Below are positions 11,691 to 23,880 of a stretch of DNA of 64,000 nucleotides, in pieces. Each line of letters opens with the position of its first letter. Positions within the stretch are counted from its first letter, which is position 1. Origin of the DNA: Tenodera sinensis (taxonomy: Eukaryota > Arthropoda > Insecta > Mantodea > Mantidae); assembly GCA_030765045.1 (NCBI GenBank), contig CM060967.1, positions 123,150,912-123,214,911 of the forward strand, in the 5' to 3' direction. The notes under the pieces were generated by a model. It did not search any database and was not told the DNA's origin. It saw only the letters and a program-made list of their open reading frames with translations. The position numbers and the translations under genes are program-made.

Positions 11691-12809
11691 GAGATCATGA
11701 TAAATAAAACGCATATCTTGAAGTGAAAGATGGTTTAATTTTATTCAGAGGCCTGTTTATCAGGCTTGAGGTTGTTTTACATGCCATAAATCAACGACAC
11801 GGGCTCACCGACTACCTTTCAAAGGAAGCTGTGGTTTGGATGTTTACGCCCGAAGATATCCATAACCCTACACCAAGCTTGTCCCCACGAACCAGATGCT
11901 ACCAAGTAACCCCTAGACCACAAAGGATATGTACTTGGAATATATTTATTAGGAATGCACACTGAAGATATAGAAATTGCTTTAGAGCACTTATTGAAGT
12001 GATTTTATTTTGGATTAAATGTTTTTCGCGTTTGTCGCTACGCCTCTACTTGCATGAAACTCAGGTATGTGGTTTTTATGATACAAGATAAATTCGATTA
12101 TGTTAGGGACAGTGTTGTTACCGAAACATAGGGACCCAGGGACTGAAAAATGATCGGATAGTAATCAAATTGATGATTTTTAGGTTTATTTGCATTAATG
12201 TTCCCCAAATCTTCAGTCATTCGTTACCAGTGGCATTTTTTAGGTTCCGCCATTTTTAAAGGTTTTGCGCAGGCTTTTAAATGCTATGTGTGCTGCATTT
12301 AAACGCTCCTTTTTTGCCTAAATTTTTGGTACTATTTGAACAAAATAGGCCAAAAAGGGCTAAACAAACAAGCAAGTATAACAGAAGGGAATGGTTAAGC
12401 GGCATCTCACCGCAAGGGAAAAGCTATGATCTGAGGAGAGAGACCATATACTAGACCAAAGATGGAATGCGTGACAAACAGGTAATGTGACTCATGTTCA
12501 TGATACATATGTGTAGAAATTGGTTTTTCTCGACTTAACAGTTTTACACGCTTCATATTAGCTTCACCTGTATGTATGTCTTTCGACGTGATTTTCACCG
12601 ACAAGTTTTCTGATTGACTTGAAAATTTGCACACATGTCAAGGATCGATGGGAATAACACAATATTTAGAATTTGTCTCAATGTACTAACCAGGATCTTC
12701 AGGGTAAAATAGGACTAAGCTAAATTTACCAATGCAAAGAAATCTTTTGACGTAATTTTCACGAACTTAGAGTCGTCTGAGTGACTTGAAAATTTGCACA
12801 CGTGTCGAG
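11691..12809. repeat. Unassigned, with a diverged direct repeat
   Basis: 12570-12650 and 12745-12815 are direct copies sharing 'gacttgaaaatttgcacac' and a preceding 'cgacgtgattttcac'-type block, about 170 bp apart. I do not recognise the family. The rest (11691-12560) shows no supported feature. Confidence 0.45.
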
Positions 12810-13003
12810 GAGTTTAAAATAAAAACTAATTTATATTAACAAAATAATAAATTTTATTGTAAAAAAACCGTTATGATATTTTTATCATAATCTTTACTTT
12901 TATAAATAGTTACCAATGAACCATTTATAACATTTGATAGCAGAAACCGCACGCATTTTAACATTTATTATTCTGTTAATATAAATTAGTTTTTATTTTA
13001 AAC
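12810..13003. mobile_element. Small inverted-repeat element (MITE-like)
   Basis: About 43-bp near-perfect inverted arms: 12812-12855 begins 'ttaaaataaaaactaattt', and 12959-13002 is its reverse complement ending 'aattagtttttattttaa'. Both outer ends carry TTAA, the target of piggyBac-type elements, but I cannot tell duplication from arm sequence. No coding capacity. Confidence 0.65.
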
Positions 13004-14135
13004 ATATTACAAAATTTTGAAATATAGTAAATTAGTTGGGTTTATATCCCTACAGAACAAACCCTTCATACTTAAAAATAATTTTCTACTTTTTCGTTCG
13101 GTTTGTTATAAAAGCGTATTTTTTTTTTTAATTATAATTTATTAATACAAAATCTTCTCTATGCGTGTTTAATTTTGCACTATACTCCTATAATGTTGCC
13201 AGTATATGCTTCCAACTTCAGTCTTTGATTTAAAAATCTGAAGATTTCTTTAGCTTGAAAAAACTGAATACAGAGAAATGGTTTAAAAATATTTTTAATG
13301 TCCATCAAAGCAAAGAAATCAATTACTTTAAAAGCAATTATTATTTCTTCCTGCCAGAGATTGATGGTGTTTTCTGGGCAGTTAAATTTAATAAAACAAT
13401 AAAACTGTTGCTATATTTTAATTTTTGATGCGTATGGAATATTTTGAATATTAAGCTATTTTCGCATCATAAATAAATTGAATAGTTGATTCCCTTAAAG
13501 CTATAAAACACATTGTGTTGGAACTTTGTGTTATATTTTATATTATAAACATCCTTAAGTGTGTAAAATATTTGTTTCATGCGTATAAAATATAGAAAAT
13601 TCAAATTTCAAACGTGGAGTCCCTTGGAGACAGTGTTGTTTAGGAAGTGTGTGTTTTGTTTAGGTAGATAGGTAGGTAATGCTGAATGGTTAATTAGAGG
13701 TTATGAATATCGGAACCATAGCCCGAACACGTGGAGATAGCATTGTACAAGATATCAATATTACAGGAATTAGAAGTGCGCTTTTGTTCATTACTCGTAA
13801 GGGAAGCAAGTTCATCGCTTGAGTAATCAAGTGTTGAGGTTCCTTTTGCTGTGCCTTTGTTCTGACTCACAGCTTTTAGTAGTATTTTTAACAATGGGTG
13901 TGCATCTATATTTAATGGTTCTGTGTGTGTAGTGCGAGGATGCAGTTTTTGAAGCATGTGTGCAAGACCCTCTATGACTTGGGTATTGGTGAATGCAACT
14001 GCTGATATGTGGGTAGCTTCTAGCACAGTCTAGTCAAGGACTACGTAGAAGGGTTTGGATACTAACGTTCCTGGTGTCCATCTACTAGGAGCATCTCAAG
14101 AATAAAATATATCATTATCATGTTATTTATTTTGA
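13004..14135. other. No recognisable gene; one unsupported ORF
   Basis: AT-rich. A 110-codon minus frame at 13694-14026 starts with GTG and lacks family resemblance. It sits in a slightly more GC-balanced patch and could be a decayed element, but I cannot assign it. Confidence 0.4.
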
Positions 14136-14612
14136 AAAAAATCTGATGTGTTGCACTCACATGAGTTTCTCTACTGTTGTACTATTCTTACAAACTCTTA
14201 CTGCTACATCTTCTTCATGTTAGTTGAGATAAACATTTACAGAAATTATTTAAGAGGTGGAATCAGGACTGAAAAATTCAGCACCATAGCCGGGATTTGA
14301 ACCACGGATCTCCCGCTTATCGAGTAGTTTCCATGTAAAGGAGAGTTTAGGTGCAGAAATTTTCTTGAAAACCTTGGTGTATTTTTGAAAGTCTTAAATA
14401 CCAACTTTGGTTTTTAACCCACTTTTTGTTTTTGAGTCATGTGTCCACAGGCTGACAGACTGACAGAAACACACACAGATACACACACGCGGACCGTTTT
14501 CTAAAAATGTTCTTTTTGGATTCAGGGGGCCTCAAAACATATATTTCCGGTAAAATCTCGACATAGAATTTTTGGGTGGAATACAATACTTCCTCTACTT
14601 TGCGTAGTAGAG
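14136..14612 (+). repeat. HP repeat, middle missing, SINE-B fragment at the break
   Basis: Left terminal ~110 bp ('tctgatgtgttgcactcac' to 'cagaaattatt') and the 3' part (14325-14612, 'ttccatgtaaagg' to 'gtagtagagaatgt') flank a SINE-B piece at 14251-14324. About 400 bp of the expected HP-repeat middle is absent, so the SINE marks a deletion or recombination junction rather than a simple insertion. Confidence 0.8.
14251..14324 (-). mobile_element. SINE-B fragment (tRNA-like)
   Basis: 'aagaggtggaatcaggactg', 'catagccgggatttgaac' and 'cacggatctcccgc' form the minus-strand tRNA-like B-box region also seen at 34700. The A-box half is missing. Confidence 0.7.
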
Positions 14613-15942
14613 AATGTAAGAACTGCAGTGTCCGCGACTCAACTCTGAGGATAAAACTATTTGCTCAGTCCTTCTTCTTAGGTACTTTTAGAAGGTACAT
14701 GATTGTAGCGAACCACAGGCGTCCATCGTGCTTAGCAGAACTAGTATGGTCTCGTTTACGAATTACTAGATTAACGCTCGGATATTAACAGTTTATTAAA
14801 CATTTAAATCTTATGTGAGACATAAACAAAATAATCAAGCAAACAAACACGAAACAAAGCGTAACTTTAATTCAGTTGTTTTACGTGTATTTTGTCGGTA
14901 AGAGCTGGGCTAACTTGCTAATGAAAGAGGTTATCAAATGATGCAATTACCTCCCTATAATTCGTAGACACAAAATTTAGTGGTGACCTATAACGTACCA
15001 TTACTATTCTCTTTCTTGTTGTACAAATACATTTTTTGGGTACAAACGATATTTATCTCACCGGCTTTATAGTATGATTTCACAACGTCAACGCCACGAT
15101 GCATGGCAAGTCTCTGATTGGATTTTGTGTTGACCAGCTCTTCCTGCCAGTCGCCATTAAATTTTGTGTCAGCCGTAGTACAATCCGATTGATTTTGTAT
15201 CCGCTCAAGTAAACCGTAATTTGCTCTCAGAAACAACGCATTTAAAATTGTGGAGATCGAAAGATATGTCAATAAGATACTTGACAAGATAACAAGAGAA
15301 CAATGGGTCCCCGTGTTGAACACGCAGAACTACAGAAAAGAGTGCTACTCGGTTGCCAGACTATGCAGATAATGTATTAAATAATGGTCAATTATCTGCT
15401 TTACCTTTTACTGTAGATGAATTTCTTGTTCGTCATATTAGAATCTACCATCACGAGAAATCTGCATACTCATATCACTAATAGCTTGTATAGTGTAAAG
15501 GCTACTGTAAACAAACGCATTTAGTGCGCACCTTTCAAAGGTAAAGTTAGAAAATTGATAGTGAGATTGGAGCACTTTCATGAAGTAATTAATATCATTT
15601 TAACATCTGGCATCTGCGCATTATTTTCAAACTTGCACTGAATAATCTAAGAACATGCCGGTTGGTCCTTTCTTAACATTTCGATCTACCTACTTTCAGA
15701 ATATCCCACCTCCTCAAATATCAGTATAACTATGGTCCCTTGTAAGTACCACTATTTTTTTTTCTTTTTTTCGAATTTATGCAACCCACTAAGAAGCCTT
15801 GAGTCTATCTTGAACGTACACTCCACACTTCACATATGGGTATAGAGAGAAGGATGCTTAACATCTCAGTGAATAATTGATATAAGGGGCAAAAGGTATT
15901 CGCGATATAAATCCATTCCCAAAACATAGTAGTCTCACACTA
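14613..15942. other. No recognisable feature
   Basis: A 111-codon minus frame at 14988-15323 has a hydrophobic stretch near its start, but no ATG until about codon 74 and no family resemblance. I do not call it a gene. Confidence 0.5.
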
Positions 15943-16075
15943 TTTTTACTTTCTCTACTATATATAGTAAGTAGAGAAATTATTGTATTCCACCCAAAAA
16001 TTCGATGTCGAGATTTCACCGGAAATATGTTTTGAGGTACCCTGAATAAAAAAAAAAAGAATTGTTACAAAAAGG

Positions 16076-16164
<89 letters not shown>

Positions 16165-16835
16165 ACAGCGTAACTCCAAAACGGAAGGTCTGTTATAAAC
16201 CAAAGTTTCTATTTAAGTTTAATGTCTTTCAAGGTTGCGACAAGAAGAGTTTGAAGAAAATTCCTTTACCCTAAAGTGCACTTTAAATGGACAATTTTTT
16301 GGAACATTTCGATTTTCTCGAAAATGGCTCTAACAATTTTGATTAATAATCAAATAATAATAAATGACTAATCATATGTTTGAGATACTTTTATGACCAG
16401 TGAAATATACATTTTGAATTTTTGGCAATAGCCTATGTAGTCCTGTTTACTCTGGATGACTTGCATAACTGGTAAACCAAATGCGAATCTTACTATACCA
16501 ACAATGTTGATCTTGCTGAAACTTATTATGTCCAAATAAATTGTTTGTAGAGTGAACCATTTCGGAGATATTCCTTGTTTATTTGTGTGAGTTTTGGAAA
16601 ACAAACAACAGCGCTATTCATTTTTATACGTTAGCCGTGCAAAGAGAACGGAATTTGAAAACATTAACAAATTTGATTCACTCTAAGCCTAACCGTATTC
16701 CCTTATTCCCCTTGCACCAACAAGGAAATAAGCATTAAGATAATTTTAGAATGTTGAAGAAGATATTGGAATAAGATTTTGTAAGAATGGTAAGACACGA
16801 GAGAGGAGAGAAGGTCATAAGAGTGCAACACATAA
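15943..16835 (-). repeat. HP repeat, full length with expanded (GT)n core
   Basis: Palindrome end 'ctttctctactatatatag' and closing 'aagtgcaac'-type end ('agagtgcaacacataaaa'). The normal GTCT/GT core has expanded to an 85-bp pure GT run. Confidence 0.9.
16079..16163. repeat. (GT)n microsatellite inside HP repeat
   Basis: About 42 perfect GT units replacing the mixed GTCT core of the family. Antisense open frames of Thr-His repeats are artefacts. Confidence 0.98.
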
Positions 16836-17742
16836 AATGTTTACAGAAGACATTCTATGCACACCCTCCCAAAACTCGTCATGGAGATTGTGTCGTAATA
16901 GAGCCAATTTTAAAACGAGTTAAAACAAAATGGTGGAACTGTGCCAAGGGGTGGTAATAGGCTATGACCAATTAAACACTCGCCTACATTCATTATGGAG
17001 CTGTATAGTCACAACAAATGTTAAATAGTTTAATGGTTCAGTGTTGGCATAAATCACAATACTTATCTACTAGTTTGTATAGCAAACGTAATAACCTGAG
17101 GCGTTGTTATTAATGAACATAGAACATCAAAAGAATCTTAAAGTTGTACTAACGACTTCTAACAGACTGGAAAAGTTACCAAGCCATGACTAGTTCCCGA
17201 AAAGCTCAACCAGCATTGCCGTTTAAAAGCCCTTACGCGGTTGTGATAGTCGAGCGGAATCATTAAGTTTCTGTCGCAGCGATGTTATGAGTTACGCATT
17301 TAAATATACAGTAAAAGGTCAAAATCTTTTTTAATCTTACACCTTATTTTGACCAATGATACATTACAAAACAAATTATATGAAACAAATGAAAGTGCAG
17401 TTTTAGCAGGTATTCCTTAATCAAGTACCTTTTGAAATCACGTTATTCTTTCATGTGATTGTAAATGTGGTAAAATGTTAATAATGCAACCATGTTTCTG
17501 TAGTTGACATGTATTGGTTTCTATTGTTTCCGGTTAGTACATGCAAATTGATTATTAATGATTAAAAGGAAACGTTTCTATAAGGAAGTTTGAACATACG
17601 AAATATCCGTTTAGTTGACTTTATTAATTTCTCAATTATTTATTACTTTAAATTGGCCTCAAATTAACACATGAACACTTTAACTTTACACAAATTTTCA
17701 ACATTAACTTTTCTCAGCCTAGTCTGTTACTTTTTCTCGTAC
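16836..17742. other. No recognisable feature
   Basis: AT-rich single-copy-looking sequence. Nothing found on either strand. Confidence 0.6.
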
Positions 17743-18640
17743 CTATGGTAACGTCACCTCATGCCAAGGAGCATTTAAGGCCTCCCCCACGTCAGGCCAT
17801 ACCACAGTCTCGGCTGCACCCGACTCCACCAATATCTGGTAATGCCTTCCGCGTACCCATCCGTCCGCGATGATGCTGTCCACTCTGCTGCACAAAGTGC
17901 ACAGTTTCACTTTAGCTGTGGACGATGACAGCTCCGACGTGCCCCTTTTCACATTCATACTTATTCGTTTACAGTTAGTTTGTCGGCCAGGTGTAGAGGG
18001 TCCTTACCAGAAGCCCTGGTCAAGCACGCTCCCAACACACTTCTGGGAGATCATCGATGTCCTGGGGCTGTTGCCTCGTCCCACACAAACCGAATACTCC
18101 GGATCTTCCACACGAGGACAGTTGTTACCTTAATTAGCAGTGATAAGATTGAGGGTGGTAAAAGTCAAAATCTTATATTACTTATTCATGGAAAAGCTAT
18201 ATCTAGGGCTCCTAATATAAGAGATACAAGTCAATTGCCGAAACCACCAATTATAATTGGTATAACTATAAAGAAAACTATAATGACCGCCCATATTGTG
18301 AACATGGTCGTCAGTGCGGTCTTCAGCGCATCGTGGATAGCCTGATATTCGCCGAGTATTAGACGCTGACGTATCTCGGCGTTGCGCACACCGTCTTTGG
18401 AGCAGATAGCTTTCTGGTACACCGGGAGGTTCAACAGAGCCTTATTTTCATCTTTAACTCCTGCATTACCTCCTTTGGTTGTTGTAGCCTTGACTTGAGC
18501 TGACTGCGAGGTACTGCAGCCAGACTGTGCTTCCCAAACAGGGTTTTAAGAGCCTCCCAGATGTTTAGGGACGCTGCCGACGTCGGAATCACGTTCAGAT
18601 TTCTGCCGCCCGTCTCTGGAGGCTAGCTGTCAGCAATATG
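17743..18640 (-). pseudogene. Ty3/Gypsy gag and protease relic, interrupted by a numt
   Basis: Reading the minus strand from 18640 down gives a gag core, 'WEALKTLFGKHSLAAVPRSQ' then 'LQQPKEVMQELK', then 'NAEIRQRLILGEYQAIHDAL'. This matches the gag order 'aL..rFG..h......aeLk.R.q.p.EslqEl…R…Ri….l.eAl' of insect Gypsy elements. After the mitochondrial insert come a degraded knuckle-like segment and, at 17958-17743, an aspartic-protease-like stretch GRHYQILVESGAAETVV followed by 'APWHE'. The expected LVDTGA active-site motif reads LVESGA, so the catalytic Asp is lost. Frameshifts separate the parts. Confidence 0.65.
18130..18290 (-). pseudogene. cox1: Nuclear mitochondrial insertion (numt) of cox1
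   Basis: About 160 bp of cytochrome c oxidase subunit I. With the invertebrate mitochondrial code the minus strand reads 'VFFMVMPIMIGGFGN', then 'WLVSLMLGALDMAFP', then 'MSNMSFWLLPPS', the well-known barcode-region core of cox1. The reading needs TGA=Trp (after GGFGN), ATA=Met and AGA=Ser. Conventional translation stops at that TGA (18231-18233). Matching sequence ends abruptly at both sides: about 18290, where nuclear Gypsy gag resumes, and about 18130. One normally conserved Arg reads as Trp (CGA to TGA type), suggesting decay after transfer. Confidence 0.9.
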
Positions 18641-19290
18641 GTAATTTCTGAAAATGCTTAAGTATATCCATTAAGATGCAGTAGATGGAGAAATAAGAAT
18701 TTACAAGAATAGTGTGCATAAGAGTGAGTATAGCTCTACATACATATGCGAACACAGTTTCTCCAAATTGAGCTGTATTAGAAGTATGTACTGCAATAAG
18801 TTAGGCGAATATCACTTGGTGTATCTTCTAAGGTTACACACTACAACTTTGTAGCCAACTATTGATAGACTTCTTAAACGTAAGCAGTACCAAACAAGTC
18901 ACTAATAAATAAATATTGATCGTATAAGACTTGAAAGTGCTTTCGTAAATCAAATGCAACGTACGTGTAACTATTCAGTCACTACAACACAATGCACGGC
19001 TGGCGGCTAAAGAGTGCCAACGCATGTGTATAGTGGAAGGAGGTAAATCCAACCTCTCCTCTTTCGCAAACGTTGGACATCTCTGGTTTAAAAGATGTTG
19101 AAAATGTTGTCTCTTTTTCTCAAGAGGAGAAAAAAAGTAATTCAACGGGGAAACAAAGCTCGTTAAAATCGATTAGGCAGTTTGACAGGTAAAACTTGAT
19201 TCTTTAATTTGAAAGTTTAGGACTGACCATTGTAATAGCACAACGCCATACAACCAAATAAGCCATGTATCCATGAACCTGGCATCCATT
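18641..19290. other. No recognisable feature
   Basis: No ORF, repeat or structural signal supported. Confidence 0.55.
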
Positions 19291-20160
19291 AAAAATCTAA
19301 TGTGTGTACACTCACATGACTTTCTCTAGTCTTGCACTAACTATTCTTACAAACTCTTATTCCTATAGCTTCTTCGTGTTAGTTGAGATAAACATTAGTA
19401 CAAATTATCTTATCTATTATTTCCTTGTAGGTGCTAGGAGAAGATGAAAATACAGTAGGCTTTGAGAGACAGTCAAATGCTTCAAAGCTTTGAGATTCCG
19501 TTCTCATTGCACGGTTAACATATCAAAAAATCAACAACGATATTGCATTTGACGTAAGTTTACATTTTTCCAAAAATGACACAAATATCAAGACATATCT
19601 CCGAAATGGTTCACTCTACAACAACATTTATTCGTACATATATTGTGTTTTAGCGAAATCTACATTTTTTGTACATCAAGATCTTGTCTAGCTCTTACGG
19701 TTTACAACTTAATCAAAAGTCATCCAGAGTAAACATGTCTACGCAGGCTATAGCCAGAAAATTCAAAATATACGTTTCAATTATCATAAAACTATCTTAA
19801 AAATATGACATTTTAATCAAAATAGTTGGAGTCATTTTCAAGATTATAAAAATTTACGGAAAATGTTCTATTTAAAGGGTAGTTTAGGTTGGAGCAATTT
19901 TCTTCGAAATCTTCCTGCCGCATCCTTGAAAGGCATTAAACTTAAATACTAACTTTGATTTTTAACAAACTTTTCGTTTTTGAATTATGCTATCCACAGT
20001 GTGTCAGACACGCAGACACACGCACACGGGCCTTTTCTAAAAACATTTATTGTTTTTTGATTCAGGAGGCCTGAAAACATATTTCAGGTGAAATCTCGAC
20101 ATCGAAGCTTTGGGTAGAACACAATACTTCCTCTACTATACGTAGTAGAGAAAGTAAAAA
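19291..20160 (+). repeat. HP repeat, full length
   Basis: Starts 'aaaaatctaatgtgtgtac', contains the complete block order and ends 'ctactatacgtagtagag' plus 'aaagtaaaaa'. A-runs abut both ends. Confidence 0.9.
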
Positions 20161-20691
20161 TTTGGGGTGTATAAGAAATGCTGCCTCCCCAAGTACTCCC
20201 ATTTGCAAAATTCTTGAAATATCATGTACCCTCCCGGAGGAAATATACCTTTCAAGGGAAAAAATGAGCAAAATTAGTAGAGCAGATCCTGAGATGACTT
20301 TTGACATCTAGACGCGCTATACTATCAATCAAAGAAATGAGTTCCCTTTTTTACGTTCTCTGAAATTATGTAAGGTAGGAGAGTTGCTTTCCACAAAAAA
20401 TGTAAGAGGAGGAGAAAAGATTTTAATCCAAGATTATTGTAAAATTTTTCATTTTTACTACATTAAGAGCTTACATAAAACAAAGTCATACTGTTATTAG
20501 TAGTTCCCAAAATATGCATGGAAGCCATAGGCATTGATTACTATGGATATTGCCCACCAAAATTTTTTGGTCATTTCAAGTAATGCATGACCTTTTTTAC
20601 GGAAATAGGGAAGAAAAATAGGCATTCAGTGTACTTGGAATTTTATTGTCATAGCGCAAAAAAAGGTTAACATTCTTTTACCACAAGAAAT
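20161..20691. other. No recognisable feature
   Basis: AT-rich spacer between two HP-repeat copies. Confidence 0.6.
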
Positions 20692-20790
20692 AAAAATCTG
20701 AAGCGCTGCACTCACATGACTTTCTCTACTCTTGTACTAATATGCTTACAAATTCTTATTCCTGTACCTTCGTGTTCAGATAAACATAAT
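20692..20790 (+). repeat. HP repeat, 5' terminal fragment
   Basis: 'aaaaatctgaagcgctgcac', 'tcacatgactttctctact' and 'gttcagataaacat' give the first ~100 bp only. Confidence 0.8.
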
Positions 20791-21155
20791 GAGACTTTTA
20801 TTACCTAAAAAGGTGGATTTTGTAATTATTATGAGTGTAGTGAGTGACTGGGCTCCATACCAGACAAACGTATACACACGTAACATTAACCTAGCGCTTA
20901 ATACATTAAATTAAAGTAACAAAATCATTTTTAAATATTTTTATTACATCACTGTACCAGAAATGGTTTATTTAGAACAGGGGTCGGCAAATCTGCATCG
21001 GCTGATATGACGTAATAGCACAGTAAAGGCCAAAGCGATAGTTTGTCCTGATTCACACTCCCTCCTTCAAACAACAGTGGTTCAAAGCTACACAAACATG
21101 TTCGACACGACCTGGCTGTTTCGAAACCACGAAAATGCAAGGGAAACTTCCTAGT
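20791..21155. other. No recognisable feature
   Basis: Nothing supported on either strand. Confidence 0.5.
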
Positions 21156-21555
21156 TATTTATATAGCTGTTAGAGAGCGAGGGTTCAACCAAGATAGCCA
21201 AAGCTCCCACGGCCCTGAAATCAGGGTAGGCAGCAACCGAGTGCCACTCCCTCCGTGGGTCTTTCCATCAGACTAATACCTGGTTTCCCCCCTACGTTAC
21301 ACAGGGGACGGAACTGGATACGCCTCAATCCATCCGGGAAGACTACCTATAACCTTGGTGGGGCCGCCGTGCTCAATTTCCCATGAGTTCGGGAAGCACT
21401 GCCCGGCTGAGACCAACCCAATCCGAACAACACGGGAGGGGCCCAGATATTAGCCCCTGGTAACGTGAGATGTATCACGAGTGCTAGTGGTACGCAGCAC
21501 TCACACCACAGCAGCTGAAGGAGTTGGAACTTCTCCTCTACGGGTATTTATATAG
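21156..21555. mobile_element. Retroposon (SINE-F) with 11-bp TSD
   Basis: A 378-bp GC-rich block (21167-21544) is flanked by identical 11-bp copies of TATTTATATAG (21156-21166, 21545-21555) in AT-rich DNA. The left end carries a B-box-like 'agggttcaacc', suggesting a pol III ancestry, but no convincing A box. No second copy lies in this window. Orientation is undetermined. Confidence 0.65.
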
Positions 21556-21766
21556 ATATGTTAGCAAAGTTAAAAAGAAAAAGTTCTAACCCAAAAGGTT
21601 CTATGATCTAAGGGCAATGATTTTCAACTTTTCGCAAATCCTTTCACTTGGATACTTACAGACAAACAAACAAATTTTGTTCCCCCTCGCGTACAGTTGA
21701 CTGAAGTATTCTGATACGCAAGTAAGTGTGGTTTTTTTTTACATGTGTTGAGTTAACGTTCTGACA

Positions 21767-22650
21767 ATGCATCCTACAGTTTCAAAGCTAAAAGGAAAAG
21801 CTGTTTATAGCCAAACTCGTGAGGTGACCGCTAATGTGTACGAATACATCAAGGAAGAGACAAAACATAAGGAGCGGACGTTGAAGAGCATTTCAGAGAA
21901 ATTCCTGAAGTGCAGGAAGGAGTTGCTGCCTCGCAGAATTGTGCACGAAAAGCAAAAGCATGGAGAGGAAGGATTCATCTTTTGGGACTCGTGGGGCAAA
22001 AGTATGACGTGCCGGAAAAGGTAACAGAAATTAACGACTTTGACAAGTGTGTAATTAGACGTACCATTATGACTTCCACGCCCAAGAGAGGACTACACCA
22101 ACAATAAGAAGTCTTCTGCTTCGCAAAATGTTAATTCCAAATTTGCCCCCTAACTTGGTTTTGGTAATACACAATGCTTCTTATATAATACACAAGTAGG
22201 CGAATCTCCAGCTTCAAGTTCTTTAAGAAGAGACATGATTTCTTGGTTACAAAATAACAATATCCCCTTTGATGAAAATAGCACTAAAACAAACTCAGAA
22301 AAGCTTTTTAATTGAACAAATACTGTCTGAGTATAACCATACAGCCTTAAAGCTTCCTCCTTACCATCCGGATTTGAATCCCACTGGATTAATATGAAGA
22401 GACGTGAAACAATGGATTGTTAACAGAAATGTAACCTTTAAAATAAAATATGTTGAAATGTTCTGCCGCCAAAGATCTGAGAAATTGGCCAAATTGAATA
22501 GGTAAAGGTGTGTCATCATGTGGATCAAATTGAACAAGAATACTGGGAGAAAGATTGTCTAATGGATGAGAGAATTGAATGAATAATGATTTAAGACAGT
22601 GGGACAGAAAGCACCGACGAGGATAATGATAGTGACAGCAACCTCCACAG
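21767..22650 (+). pseudogene. Tc1/mariner-type (DDE_3) transposase relic
   Basis: ATG at 21767 opens an N-terminal helical region ('GKAVYSQTREVTANVYEYIK'), then after frameshifts 'FDKCVIRRTI', then 'LPPNLVLVIDNASYHNTQVG' and LPPYHPDLNPTGLIW, then 'CHHVDQIEQEYWEKD' near the end. The Asp in VIDNASYH and the PYHPDLNP block are the second catalytic Asp and the third-acid region of DDE_3 (IS630/Tc1-like) transposases. The expected Glu of NPIEL reads Gly (NPTGL), so the triad is broken even apart from the frameshifts and in-frame stops. Terminal inverted repeats were not identified. Confidence 0.75.
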
Positions 22651-23479
22651 AAGGCGCAGATATGTGACGCACAGATGAATTAGAATGCGACTAAAGACAA
22701 AACTATTGTTTTACTGAGTGCGAAATTTGTGCACAATTAAAAAACTAGTGGTATTTAATTTGGTGGTGACTGTACGGCTTCTCTGTGCATACATGTGTAA
22801 AATAAACAGCGTATTAGTCCTTGAGAGGCTTATGATATCACAATGCGATATCGTTGCTACTGAAACTAGGTAAGTGACTCGCATTATAGCTCAGTACCTA
22901 TTCTAGAACTTTCGCACCACCTATATCGAAAACTGTATTAATTGCATCTGAAATTTAGTTAAATTCAGGTGAGGATATAATACGTTTTCCTATCTATGAA
23001 ATAAGGATCTAAGTAGTTGTCATTGGTTCTGATCAAGAAATGACAATTCAAGCGAGGCTCAATTTGTGTTGTCAAAATTGTCACTATTTATATGTGAGAC
23101 AAGTGACATCCGTTACTCTTCTCAGAGATTTTATTGCAGTCTCTCAGGTCTATTCGAAGTGAGGCGAGGAAAATGGGATAAATTCAATTTTAGTCCCAAT
23201 TGTGACTTAGAGTTAGAATTCTTCCTTCTGAATGTGATCGACGATAGTTTGTACAGTACACCACAAAACGTGACCAGTATGTGCATGTCCCGTCTCTAGG
23301 ACACTTACTGCACGACTTGGCTGCCAGTCGCACAAGAATGGACGTCAAATCAAATCTCAAATCAAGTTTACAAATGAGCATAAGCACAAAACATGCCTTA
23401 TCACAAGGGTTGTTGGAAATACTGTCCACCTGCAACAATACAACTACGGCATCTGAGTACATTTTCATTCACACGCGTT
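22651..23479. other. No recognisable feature
   Basis: Short open frames only (for example 23190-23468 minus), without family resemblance. Confidence 0.5.
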
Positions 23480-23880
23480 AGTTCAACTCCCAAAATAGCG
23501 TTAATTTCTCTCCTGATATTTCGCTTTATTTTTGTCTTATGCAATTCGTCTAAGAGATTTTCGAGGTGACCGTTTTAACCTTTCTCCGATTTCGTTTAAT
23601 TTCTGTTCCGTAAGCACATGTCGTTTTATCTTTCTTTTCCTATCACGAATTGATGCGCTTCCTTGAATTTATTTAGACACAAACGAACGGTGTCTCTACT
23701 CGGAACACGCATGCCAGCAACTTCAGTTTCAAATTTCCTTACTTCCCTGCAAGATCACGTAAGCACTTACGTATTGTGCATAAACACCCTTTGATGCACC
23801 GTATACTGCAGCCGATTCGTTTTGAAAACACTTCAAACAAATCTAAACACTCCTAATGTTATTAACATGTTAACTGGAAT
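23480..23880 (-). pseudogene. Mariner-like transposase N-terminal (HTH) relic
   Basis: Minus frames give 'VRKFETEVAGMRVPSRDTVR', 'LCLNKFKE', then 'RKIKRHVLTEQKLNEIGERL' and 'SPRKSLRRI'. This is the paired helix-turn-helix region common in arthropod mariner-like proteins (…P.r.tv…kF…G…R…T.e…i…l..SPrkSlrrla…). Frameshifts and stops interrupt it and no catalytic domain follows downstream. Confidence 0.6.

Noticed and set aside
12407..12634. 75-codon minus frame
   Set aside because: Overlaps a diverged direct repeat and has no recognisable domain.
15958..16274. Open frames of Thr-His and Val-Cys repeats
   Set aside because: Translation of the (GT)n core of an HP repeat.
18130..18290. Functional cox1 or bacterial-type oxidase gene
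   Set aside because: Only ~160 bp, readable only with mitochondrial code, and bounded by nuclear retroelement sequence.
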